A stretch of DNA of 13,514 nt, taken from contig JABHNP010000140.1 in assembly GCA_018694455.1 (NCBI GenBank), positions 1-13,514 of the forward strand, read 5' to 3'. This stretch comes from Planctomycetaceae bacterium. GTDB lineage: Bacteria > Planctomycetota > Planctomycetia > Pirellulales > UBA1268. The notes below the pieces were generated by a model. That model did no database searches. It saw only the letters and a program-made list of their open reading frames with translations, and was not told where the DNA came from. Below are positions 1 through 7,234 of this stretch, in pieces. Made by a program: the position numbers and the translations under genes. How positions within the stretch are numbered: position 1 is the first letter of the stretch; each line of letters starts with the position of its first letter.

Positions 1-1824
1 ACTGCACCAGCTCCTAATATTGTGTTCATTCTTGCCGATGACCTCGGGTGGCAAGATGTGGCCTGCTATGACATTGACGCTCCAAGCCCCATGGAAACCC
101 CACATATTGATGCTCTTGCAAAAAAGGGAATCCAATTCTGGCAGGCATATTCTCCGGCTCCAACCTGTGCACCAACACGATGTGCCATCCTGAGTGGCAT
201 TCATCCAGCACGAGCACAAAAGACTCATGTTGTAGGTGGCGCTCCACCAGCCCCTCACCATCTTCATGCCTGGACGATGATATCGCCATGGTTCAGCGGT
301 CGGATGCCAGAGGACACATATACGATTGCCCGCGCGCTAGCTGATGCAGGATATGAGACCGGACATTCTGGGAAATGGCACATCGCAATTAATCACAATG
401 CATTCCCACAGCCTAAAGACGTCGGGTTCGATTGGACACGACATGATCTTGGTGTAAGCCGTGCAATGAAACCAGACCGCATGAGTGACTTTGCAACGAA
501 TGCAACCACTGATTCATATCGTGTTGATACTGATGGGTTTCCACGAGATCAGACCACTGAAGACGCCCTCCAGTTTCTTTCAGAACAGAAAGAGAAACCA
601 TTTTTTTTATACTACGCAACGTGGCTTGTACACACACCAATTCAAACTCGAAGCAAGCGTCTACTTAAAAAGTATGTTGAAAAACTTGGTGTCACACTTC
701 CCGAAAATCCGGATCAGAAGTGGCTCCAGAAAGGCCAGACCAATCCTTTTTATTGTGCGATGGTCGAACAACTCGATCATTACATTGGCACACTCATTTC
801 ACACCTTGAACACACACCTGACCCTCGCTGGCCCGGACATACACTTATCGAAAATACATACGTTATTTTTACTTCTGATAACGGTGGCATGGAGGGAAGT
901 TCCTCGCAGATCATTACCGACAATTATCCTCTTGATCGCGGAAAAATCTCTCTCATGGAGGGTGGCACGCGTGTCCCACTTATTATTACCGGCCCAGATA
1001 TTCCACGTGGTGTTGAATCAGACGTCATGGTGAATGGTCTCGACTTCTACCCTACAATTCTCGGCCTCACTGGTACAGCGCCAGCTGATGGCAAACACCT
1101 CGATGGGTGTGACCTTACTGCGTGCCTGAAACAGGACCCGACAGACCCTACTCTGGTTCACAACACTGATGGGTCAGTTCGAGATACTCTGGTCTGGCAT
1201 TTTCCCAATAGTGCTGCACTGGAAAGCACGATTCGTATTGGTGACTACAAGCTCATTCGCAACTATGACCACATCAACAATTCAAAGAATGCTCCACTGG
1301 AACTTTACAGGCTCTACAGAACAGAGAATGGACTTAAAAAACGTGTTGATATTGAAGAGCAAGACAACCTTGCCATATCCATGCCGGACAAAGCATCTAA
1401 GATGAATCAGCGGTTGACAGATATTCTCACCGAGATGAATGCAAGTTATCCCTACTACAATCCCTATGCACAGAGGGCACCACCGTCAAAGAAAAAAACT
1501 CCGACTATTGTCTCTCACGAAGAGGACGGCGATCGTGTCACATTCCAATTGAAAAATAATGGATCTGACATACAACGTGCCGATTTGATCTACACGAAAA
1601 ATGGTGGAAAGCGTTATGAAGAGTGGTTTCGTACCACAACAACGATTAAAAAAAATGATACCGTCGTTGCTAAAATCCCTGAAGGCACAACGCATTTCTA
1701 CCTGAACGTCATTGACGAGAATCAGTTTCTACGCAGCTATCCTGAGGTACTCGATCCAAAGCAACCGAGTAAGTCAAAACTAAAAAGTTATGCCCAGAGG
1801 GCATTACATTCCATACCCAACTAA
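1..1824 (+). CDS. Sulfatase (arylsulfatase family), 5' end outside the window
   Basis: A type I sulfatase hydrolyses sulfate esters, in this type of bacterium usually on sulfated polysaccharides outside the cytoplasm. The frame is open from base 1, reading APNIVFILADDLGW, the classic N-terminal metal-binding strand with its Asp pair. The GTG at 22 lies inside that strand, so it is not the start; the true start and any signal peptide lie upstream. The formylglycine motif CAPTR begins at 166 and is the cysteine type, so an FGE-type maturase would be needed. Further family marks are GKWH (near 373), VHTP (near 628) and TSDNGG (near 873), all in the expected order. About 607 residues are visible. 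The last 100 or so, after 1500, form an additional beta-rich-looking tail outside the catalytic core. The substrate cannot be told from sequence. The gene appears intact at its 3' end. Confidence 0.93.
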   Translation, partial: TAPAPNIVFILADDLGWQDVACYDIDAPSPMETPHIDALAKKGIQFWQAYSPAPTCAPTRCAILSGIHPARAQKTHVVGGAPPAPHHLHAWTMISPWFSGRMPEDTYTIARALADAGYETGHSGKWHIAINHNAFPQPKDVGFDWTRHDLGVSRAMKPDRMSDFATNATTDSYRVDTDGFPRDQTTEDALQFLSEQKEKPFFLYYATWLVHTPIQTRSKRLLKKYVEKLGVTLPENPDQKWLQKGQTNPFYCAMVEQLDHYIGTLISHLEHTPDPRWPGHTLIENTYVIFTSDNGGMEGSSSQIITDNYPLDRGKISLMEGGTRVPLIITGPDIPRGVESDVMVNGLDFYPTILGLTGTAPADGKHLDGCDLTACLKQDPTDPTLVHNTDGSVRDTLVWHFPNSAALESTIRIGDYKLIRNYDHINNSKNAPLELYRLYRTENGLKKRVDIEEQDNLAISMPDKASKMNQRLTDILTEMNASYPYYNPYAQRAPPSKKKTPTIVSHEEDGDRVTFQLKNNGSDIQRADLIYTKNGGKRYEEWFRTTTTIKKNDTVVAKIPEGTTHFYLNVIDENQFLRSYPEVLDPKQPSKSKLKSYAQRALHSIPN

Positions 1825-1849
1825 GAACATAAAAATCTAAGACTATCGA

Positions 1850-1866
1850 AACTGCCTCAAGCAGTT
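1850..1866. other. Small perfect hairpin after the sulfatase gene
   Basis: AACTGC (1850-1855) and GCAGTT (1861-1866) form a perfect 6-bp stem with a 5-nt loop, 26 nt after the sulfatase stop. No T-run follows on either strand, so it is not a standard intrinsic terminator. It may help end the sulfatase transcript or protect its 3' end. The rest of the 112-nt gap before the helicase shows no gene and no promoter I could defend. Confidence 0.35.
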
Positions 1867-1936
1867 GACCATGGACGCCTGTGTGTTCTCGATGATCTTT
1901 AGCTGTTCATACTATCACTCCAATAATTCCAACTGA

Positions 1937-3382
1937 ATGACTCATCCACGATCAGCCAACGATGTTCTCAACAGTGTCTTTGGGTATCAGGAATTTCGGG
2001 GCACACAAGAAGCAATTATTGAACGAACTCTCGCTGATAAACACAGCCTGGTTCTCATGCCAACAGGTGGTGGTAAAAGTCTCTGCTATCAGGTCCCAGC
2101 GTTGATGCATGATGGACTGACCGTCGTACTCAGTCCGTTAATTGCGCTCATGAAAGATCAGGTCGATACTCTCAATGCTCGTGGTATAGACGCCACATTT
2201 ATAAATTCGTCACTTTCAAAGGAAGCTCGAATTGCCCGCTACCGAGCGATCGCAAATGGCTCTTATAAATTGCTCTACGTCACACCGGAGCGATTTCAAA
2301 AACCTGAGTTTCGTCATGTTCTGAGTAGCCGCAAAGTGCCGTTACTCGCAGTCGATGAGGCACACTGCGTTAGCCAGTGGGGGCATGATTTTCGTCCGGA
2401 CTACACACGCGTTGGTGAGATTCGTCAATTCCTAGGCTATCCAACGACGCTTGCACTCACAGCGACCGCCACACGTGAGGTCCAGCAAGACATTGTGCAA
2501 CAACTAGGCCTTGAGGAAACCGATGTAAAGCTGTTTCACGAAGGCATTGAGCGACCGAATCTTGCGCTTGTTGTGGAAGAGGTCTGGGGCGAAGACGACA
2601 AATTACAACACATCCTTACCATTCTCAGAAAATTTAAGGGTGGCGATGGTGGTCATATTATCTACTTCACACTTATCAAAACACTTGAACGATTGAGCCA
2701 TCTCCTTGAAGAAGAGGGCGTTCCTCACGGCTGTTACCACGGAAGCCTACGACCAGTCGATCGTAAAAGAATGCAAGAACGCTTTCTTCGTGGTAAAGAG
2801 CCAATAGTTCTTGCCACAAATGCGTTTGGCATGGGGATCGACAAAGCGAATATACGCACCGTGACACATGCTGAAGTCCCTGGTTCACTTGAAAGCTATT
2901 ATCAGGAAATTGGTCGTGCTGGTCGGGATGGACTACCTTCTCAGTGCACGCTCCTCTACGACCAGAATGATCTTCCTATGCTCATGGAATTCATCCGTTG
3001 GGCAAATCCAGATGCCGACTTTTACCGTCAGGTTCATTGCATACTCGAACAAGATCTTGAAAAGGTAAACGCTTTTGGCATTGAGTGGTTGAATGAAAAA
3101 ATACTTGGCCGACAGGCGCGTCATGACCGACGTCTTGAGAGTGCGCTGCTCATGCTCGAGCGGTTTGGGGCAATTGAATTCGGCAAGCAGATTGCAGGCA
3201 CTGAAAAACAGATTTCACATTACAGTGCATTGCCAGATTCTCTTACCAACGAAACAGAGCTTGCAGAAAAATTGCGGCGTGATCAGCAGAAACTTCTTTC
3301 TATGGTTGAGTACGTCCGCTGCGAAACGGACAGACGCGACTTTCTCACCAGCTATTTCCTTGGCACACCGGCAGATGCATAG
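1937..3382 (+). CDS. RecQ-family ATP-dependent DNA helicase, short form without the zinc knuckle
   Basis: This is a superfamily 2, 3'-5' DNA helicase of the RecQ family, expected to act in recombination and replication-fork repair. Seen in 481 residues: motif 0 (YQEFRGTQ, 17-24), Walker A (MPTGGGKS, 41-48), DEAH box (140-143) followed by the RecQ-typical CVSQWGHDFRPDY, motif III (LTATAT, 174-179) and motif VI (QEIGRAGRDG, 323-332). After the helicase core come about 130 residues that may include a winged-helix-like part (about 385-420). The end, MVEYVRCETDRRDFLTSYF, resembles the helix before the RecQ zinc site, but the protein stops before any CxxCxxC, and there is no HRDC domain. E. coli RecQ has 609 residues. 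I saw no zinc-site motif in the other frames after the stop, so a simple frameshift is unlikely. The ATG at 1937 fits the N-terminus; no clear Shine-Dalgarno is seen. The gene converges on lptB with 32 nt between stops. Confidence 0.9.
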   Translation: MTHPRSANDVLNSVFGYQEFRGTQEAIIERTLADKHSLVLMPTGGGKSLCYQVPALMHDGLTVVLSPLIALMKDQVDTLNARGIDATFINSSLSKEARIARYRAIANGSYKLLYVTPERFQKPEFRHVLSSRKVPLLAVDEAHCVSQWGHDFRPDYTRVGEIRQFLGYPTTLALTATATREVQQDIVQQLGLEETDVKLFHEGIERPNLALVVEEVWGEDDKLQHILTILRKFKGGDGGHIIYFTLIKTLERLSHLLEEEGVPHGCYHGSLRPVDRKRMQERFLRGKEPIVLATNAFGMGIDKANIRTVTHAEVPGSLESYYQEIGRAGRDGLPSQCTLLYDQNDLPMLMEFIRWANPDADFYRQVHCILEQDLEKVNAFGIEWLNEKILGRQARHDRRLESALLMLERFGAIEFGKQIAGTEKQISHYSALPDSLTNETELAEKLRRDQQKLLSMVEYVRCETDRRDFLTSYFLGTPADA

Positions 3383-3414
3383 CTCAGCACAATGAATTCG
3401 TACCGCGCAATCTT

Positions 3415-4167
3415 CTATGCAGCTTCGGTTGAATCCAATGGATTTCCAGGAGGTGTCTCACCAAAGTAATATTTTTTGGCGTCAGGATTATTCAGAACTT
3501 CTTCAGCAGTACCGTGACAAAGAATCTTACCGGCTCGTACGATATAGCTTCGATCAGTGATCGCCAACGTTTCACGTTCACGATGGTCCGTAATTAAAAT
3601 GGAAATTCCATCATCGCGAAGGCCCATAATAATTTTCTGGATTGAATGGATCGTTACTGGATCAATCCCAGTAAATGGTTCATCGAGAAGGATGATGCGG
3701 GGCTGCGTTACAAGGCAGCGAGCAATTTCCAGACGTCTTTTTTCACCACCTGAAATAACGTGTGCTTTTGATTTTCGAATTCGTGTGATGTCGAACTGTT
3801 CCATCAATTCTTCACTTCGGCGTCGACGTTCTTTTCGTGACATGCCGATGAGTTCCATAATTGCCAGCAGGTTTTGCTCAACTGTGAGTTTTCGAAAAAC
3901 ACTCTGCTCTTGGGCAAGATATCCCATTCCGCCATCACGTGACCGCTTGAACATCGGCCACCTCGTGATCTCTTTATCATCCAGCAGCACTCGGCCACCG
4001 TTTGGAATAACAAGGCCACACGTCATACGGAAGCTCGTGGTTTTGCCAGCACCATTGGGGCCAAGAAGACCAACAATCTCACCCTGCTGAACCTCAAATG
4101 AAACACCGTCAACAACACGCCGACGTCCATATACCTTGACGAGTTCTTGAGCTTTAAGCAGCGACAT
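3415..4167 (-). CDS. lptB: LPS export ABC transporter ATP-binding protein LptB
   Basis: LptB is the cytoplasmic ATPase that, with the LptFG membrane pair, drives lipopolysaccharide from the inner membrane along the Lpt bridge to the outer membrane. The 250 residues form one complete ABC domain: Walker A GPNGAGKTT (36-44), Q-loop Gln86, signature SGGEKRR (139-145), Walker B IILLDEP with catalytic Glu163, and the LITDHRERETL segment with H-loop His195. The GEKRRLEIAR signature, DEPFTGIDP and TDHxxRETL are typical of LptB rather than of amino-acid ABC ATPases (LivG/LivF), its nearest look-alikes. A Shine-Dalgarno AAGGA sits 6 nt before the ATG. The C-terminus runs about 10 residues past the usual end. 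The gene is third in the minus-strand cluster, 51 nt after lepB. LptFG and LptC are not in the window. Confidence 0.9.
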   Translation of the reverse strand: MSLLKAQELVKVYGRRRVVDGVSFEVQQGEIVGLLGPNGAGKTTSFRMTCGLVIPNGGRVLLDDKEITRWPMFKRSRDGGMGYLAQEQSVFRKLTVEQNLLAIMELIGMSRKERRRRSEELMEQFDITRIRKSKAHVISGGEKRRLEIARCLVTQPRIILLDEPFTGIDPVTIHSIQKIIMGLRDDGISILITDHRERETLAITDRSYIVRAGKILCHGTAEEVLNNPDAKKYYFGETPPGNPLDSTEAA

Positions 4168-4173
4168 GGCCCA

Positions 4174-4178
4174 TCCTT
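4174..4178 (-). promoter_or_regulatory. Ribosome binding site of lptB
   Basis: On the minus strand AAGGA lies 6 nt before the lptB ATG at 4167, which supports this start. Just upstream in the lepB-lptB gap (about 4189-4198) is an alternating TATATATATA run. It could act as a -10-like element giving lptB its own promoter, but I see no matching -35, so that part is only a possibility. Confidence 0.6.
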
Positions 4179-4218
4179 GATTTCACTTTATATATATACA
4201 TAAGGCAGTCCATCGTAT

Positions 4219-6051
4219 TCACCGGATGAACTTCATCCTCGCGAAGTTTGGCCATGAGGGCAATCGCAACTCTCCCAATACGGGAAGTGTGACCGTGATA
4301 TGTTGGGATGCCGGTATCATGTGGGGCCAAAAAATTGATATTGCCCGGCCAAGAAGCAGACGACGGTCGACATAATGGACATCAATCCAGAGTCGCCCAT
4401 CTTTACTCGCGGCCGAGTTATCACCGAGTACAAAAAACTGATCGTCCTCAAGCGGAAATTCAAGAACTGGTTCATCTCGGATTTCACCACGGCGGCCAAA
4501 TCCAACAGCACCTATATAGAAAATATCCCGAAGAATTTTGAGTGAAGAAACTGTGACACTTACAGGATTTTCCTGAGCTGTCACCGTAATACCGACCGGA
4601 GCAAGATCAGATAGATTTTTTGATCCTGGCTGCACAACGTCAAGCACCGGGTCACGAGTTGCTTCTGCTGTTATTTCTGAACCCCAGACAACCGGTGTTG
4701 CTGTTGGCATGATCTTGCCATCAATAAAAAGTCGTAGTTCATCGTCAACATTTGAAAACATCACTGTCCACGAACCGTTACCGCGGATTGGAGTCGATGC
4801 TATTGCTGTCACACCGCTTGCGGCTGTGAGTGTCGCCGTGCCATCGACAAGATCAATCGAACATGAATGCTGTTGCCCACCATCAATAAGATCGAGCACA
4901 ACGCGACCACTCGGAGAACTACTTTGAAGCATGCACTCGACTGCAAGATCTCCTACCCAATGACTTCCCTGACGTATTGCGTTATAGGCTTGGAAGTCTT
5001 TAACGAGCTTTGGAAGCACACCCTCACGAACACCCATTCCAAGACGAACTTCTTTCCACTCATCCACCGTAGGAGTGAACCGCTGGTACCGCAGGCTTGC
5101 CGACTGCCCTGCCGGACATGTTGTTGAAAATTGTCGCTGTTTTTTTTCAGGCTGCCACGAACTGGTAGCTGCCCAATCCGTCCAGGAAGAAGGCCAGTCA
5201 TCGTTCTGCAAAAGTGCCGCTGGGAAATCATTGTCTTCAACAACCTGGAGCATCGCCTGCATGACATGCGGCGGTTTACGGGCAATCGTCGCGGGCTTTC
5301 CATCACGACTTGTCCAGATATCTCCCCCGGCAATACTTACTAATTCATTTGGTAAACCTACAAGCCTTTTGATGTAGTTTGTATTTGCTCCCTCCGGATA
5401 CTTGAAGACCACAACATCCCAACGGTTTGGTTCACGGAAGTCATACGCAAACTTATCAACAAGAATTCTGTCACCGTTGTACGATGGATAGCGAGCATCG
5501 TAGGTAACACCGGGCCCTTCGCCCTGAATCAGCTTCATGACGTTTCCACAATTCGGACAGGTTGCTGAGGCAATCATTTTGCCAGCCAGTCGCAATTGAA
5601 GCACCGATAGCTTGCCACCGGGCGACTCAAAATCAGCTATCTGCTGTCTGGCAACTTCTCGCTGTTGAGGCCCTGCTGATGAGTCATCAGCCAACCGTTG
5701 CAGTCTGTCGATTTCACGGTTCAGTCGACCTAATTCTGTTCGAAGAGCATGCGACTGATCGTCTTCTTCTCGACTGGCTCCTGCCTGAAAGTTAAAGTCG
5801 CACTCACTACAGTCGAGGTCTTTATGTCGCCCCATCAGTGTTGGAGCCATAGAGCCCGTCGGGATCACAAAAGCCTCGGCCTCAAATGCACGAAAAAGAA
5901 GGGCGAGTGTGAACGCAATAATCAGTGACTCAACGGTTTCCCTTCCAAAACCAAGAGAACCACGAATAACATCGTGTTGAGTCGGTCCATGAGAAGCGTC
6001 CAGAGTCGTTGATGACACCGGCGGACTCTTTTTGCTATCCCGAACTCCCAT
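4219..6051 (-). CDS. lepB: Signal peptidase I, unusually long with inserted domains
   Basis: Signal peptidase I (MEROPS S26) removes signal peptides from exported proteins at the outer face of the inner membrane. Seen in 610 residues: one membrane segment (about 40-60), catalytic Ser67 in IPTGSMAPTL, catalytic Lys200 in GDRILVDKFAYDF, the following NRWDVVVFKYPEG and NYIKRLVGLP boxes, and the final GDNS box (543-546) with downstream Arg553. E. coli LepB has 324 residues. Two insertions explain the excess. Between Ser and Lys lie about 115 residues with a charged helical stretch and two cysteine pairs (CSEC 81-84, CPNC 165-168), suggesting a metal or redox site. Between the RLVGLP box and GDNS lie about 300 residues, part of which (about 365-450, with GSWTVMF and LFIDGK) looks like a concanavalin/LamG-type beta sandwich. 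AAGGA 10 nt before the ATG supports the start. The gene follows the thioredoxin-like gene by 6 nt. Confidence 0.93.
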   Translation of the reverse strand: MGVRDSKKSPPVSSTTLDASHGPTQHDVIRGSLGFGRETVESLIIAFTLALLFRAFEAEAFVIPTGSMAPTLMGRHKDLDCSECDFNFQAGASREEDDQSHALRTELGRLNREIDRLQRLADDSSAGPQQREVARQQIADFESPGGKLSVLQLRLAGKMIASATCPNCGNVMKLIQGEGPGVTYDARYPSYNGDRILVDKFAYDFREPNRWDVVVFKYPEGANTNYIKRLVGLPNELVSIAGGDIWTSRDGKPATIARKPPHVMQAMLQVVEDNDFPAALLQNDDWPSSWTDWAATSSWQPEKKQRQFSTTCPAGQSASLRYQRFTPTVDEWKEVRLGMGVREGVLPKLVKDFQAYNAIRQGSHWVGDLAVECMLQSSSPSGRVVLDLIDGGQQHSCSIDLVDGTATLTAASGVTAIASTPIRGNGSWTVMFSNVDDELRLFIDGKIMPTATPVVWGSEITAEATRDPVLDVVQPGSKNLSDLAPVGITVTAQENPVSVTVSSLKILRDIFYIGAVGFGRRGEIRDEPVLEFPLEDDQFFVLGDNSAASKDGRLWIDVHYVDRRLLLGRAISIFWPHMIPASQHITVTLPVLGELRLPSWPNFARMKFIR

Positions 6052-6057
6052 TGTGCA

Positions 6058-6678
6058 TTATTCCTTCGCTTTGGACTGAATCACCTGATCAACAACCTCG
6101 CGTACGTCATCATAGGTAAACGCTCTACCTAGCGTTTTATTTGCATAATCATCGTCGAATTGTTGCATTAGCGTACCATCTCTATCCCAAACCATAACTG
6201 CAGGCACACTCGTAAGGTTCATTTTCGTATACAAGGAGTCTGCCCCATCGCGGTTCAGCAGGTTTTCAATACTTCCGGCTGAGACCTGCTCCAAGAATTT
6301 TTGTACAGGCGGCAGTACATCTTCAGGCACACCAAAACCCTCGTAATCAAAAGATAGGGAAAGACAGACTACAGAGTCACCGTACTCTTTTTGAAGATCA
6401 ACAAGCCCCGGAAATTCCTTAATACATGGTGGGCATGATGTACTCCAGCAGTCGAGCACAACAATTTTTCCTCGATGTGATTCGATCCGTTTCATAATCT
6501 CTGAATAATCTGCAATCTCCACAGACAACTGCTTGGATTTTTGCTGTTGAACCACTTGTGGTGAAACGCGATCAACCGGTTCATCACAGTACCCTCCACA
6601 GCCGGCAACCGAAATTGCACCGGCGAAAAGGAGTAACTGCTTTAGAAACAATGCATTTCGTGTCATGCTACAGATCAT
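6058..6678 (-). CDS. Thioredoxin-like lipoprotein (TlpA/ResA type)
   Basis: This is predicted to be a membrane-anchored thiol-disulfide oxidoreductase facing the periplasm. With the ATG at 6678 it has 206 residues: a basic start, a hydrophobic segment, then the lipobox SVAGC with the lipidated Cys near residue 27. A linker leads to a thioredoxin fold with the active site WSTSCPPC (CPPC at about 82-85) and a later TSVPAVMVWDRDG segment carrying the cis-proline. The frame runs open further upstream to 6801, but that part lacks a signal sequence at its start. The ATG at 6678 has AAGGGAG 5 nt before it and puts the signal peptide at the N-terminus, so I prefer it; an ATG at 6666 is a second choice. 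It heads the cluster with lepB and lptB. Possible partners are periplasmic thiol proteins, perhaps including the cysteine pairs of the neighbouring LepB; that is inference only. Confidence 0.87.
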   Translation of the reverse strand: MICSMTRNALFLKQLLLFAGAISVAGCGGYCDEPVDRVSPQVVQQQKSKQLSVEIADYSEIMKRIESHRGKIVVLDCWSTSCPPCIKEFPGLVDLQKEYGDSVVCLSLSFDYEGFGVPEDVLPPVQKFLEQVSAGSIENLLNRDGADSLYTKMNLTSVPAVMVWDRDGTLMQQFDDDYANKTLGRAFTYDDVREVVDQVIQSKAKE

Positions 6679-7234
6679 GTCATCTCCCTTGGGATTACCT
6701 TTTGAGCATATTCGCCACCGACCGCCACAATACCTGGCTGGTCCACGTGAGTTGATTGTGGCCTGCCCCGCCTTCCGCAGTAAAGTTAATCTATCGAACA
6801 TCGTACGAACGTGTGGATGTTTTGGAATCCGTCATCTTATTACCTGTGGTTCGAACAAACTCGATGAAAAAGTTGCTCGAGACGCAGCGCAAGAAATCAC
6901 GATTGACGTTCATCGAAGCCTGCCACCGGTGCTTAATAAATTGAAGCGATCAGGGTGGCAGATAGTCGGTCTTGAACAATCAACCCATTCTGAATGTTTA
7001 TTTTCATTTCCCTTTGTAAGCAAGACTGTTCTTGTCATAGGCAATGAACGACTCGGTATCGATCCAGACGTTCTTGAGCGACTCGATCGTGTTGCAGAAA
7101 TCCAAATGGCCGGGCTCCCTCATAGTCTCAATGCAGCAACATCAACCGCAGTGGCGATCTATGAATATTGCCGTCAATTTCCCAGCGGCACACCTGAAGT
7201 CCAGACACCTGAAGTCCAGACAGGTGCACACTAA
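6665..7234 (+). CDS. TrmH/SpoU-family RNA 2'-O-methyltransferase
   Basis: SPOUT-class enzymes of the TrmH/SpoU family transfer a methyl group from S-adenosylmethionine to ribose 2'-OH in tRNA or rRNA. Seen in up to 189 residues: motif 1 VNLSNIVRTCGCFG (41-54, with conserved Asn42 and Arg48), motif 2 VIGNERLGI (124-132) and motif 3 SLNAATSTAVAIYEY (154-168), which together form the trefoil-knot cofactor site. The length suits the catalytic domain alone, with no RNA-binding N-terminal domain. The substrate RNA cannot be told. The start is either the ATG at 6665 or that at 6677; neither has a Shine-Dalgarno. The start region overlaps that of the divergent thioredoxin-like gene. The C-terminus TPEVQTPEVQ is encoded by an exact 15-bp tandem repeat. 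The stop TAA shares a base with the ATG of the next gene, suggesting translational coupling. Confidence 0.88.
   Translation: MLQIMSSPLGLPFEHIRHRPPQYLAGPRELIVACPAFRSKVNLSNIVRTCGCFGIRHLITCGSNKLDEKVARDAAQEITIDVHRSLPPVLNKLKRSGWQIVGLEQSTHSECLFSFPFVSKTVLVIGNERLGIDPDVLERLDRVAEIQMAGLPHSLNAATSTAVAIYEYCRQFPSGTPEVQTPEVQTGAH
6684..6690 (-). promoter_or_regulatory. Ribosome binding site deciding the start of the thioredoxin-like gene
   Basis: On the minus strand AAGGGAG ends 5 nt before the ATG at 6678. It separates the likely start from the longer open frame that continues to 6801. The same bases encode the first residues of the methyltransferase on the plus strand. Confidence 0.7.
7191..7220 (+). repeat. 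Exact 15-bp tandem duplication at the methyltransferase 3' end
   Basis: CACCTGAAGTCCAGA occurs twice back to back (7191-7205 and 7206-7220). It adds five residues in frame, giving TPEVQ twice. It looks like a recent slippage duplication in a tolerant C-terminal tail. Confidence 0.85.
7206..7226 (+). other. Hairpin just before the RNase HII-like start codon
   Basis: CACCTG (7206-7211) and CAGGTG (7221-7226) can pair with a 9-nt loop, ending 7 nt before the ATG at 7234. There is no Shine-Dalgarno for that gene, so the stem may bear on coupled translation from the methyltransferase. Confidence 0.4.

Noticed and set aside
485..1033. 182-codon open frame on the plus strand inside the sulfatase gene
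   Set aside because: It lies wholly within the sulfatase in another frame, and its translation has no recognisable motif, unlike the sulfatase frame.
22..1824. GTG at 22 as the start of the sulfatase
   Set aside because: Reading continues in frame to base 1 with residues TAPAPNI that belong to the conserved first strand, so the gene is cut by the window edge.
3383..3414. Frameshifted zinc-binding tail of the RecQ-like helicase
   Set aside because: No CxxCxxC or HRDC-like sequence appears in the other frames after the stop, and only 32 nt separate it from the convergent lptB.
6679..6801. N-terminal extension of the thioredoxin-like protein up to an ATG at 6801
   Set aside because: It would move the lipoprotein signal 41 residues inwards. 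The ATG at 6678 has a strong ribosome binding site, and the extension overlaps conserved methyltransferase coding sequence.
7191..7220. CRISPR-like or integration-site repeat
   Set aside because: Only two contiguous copies exist, without spacers, inside a coding frame; a slippage duplication explains it.
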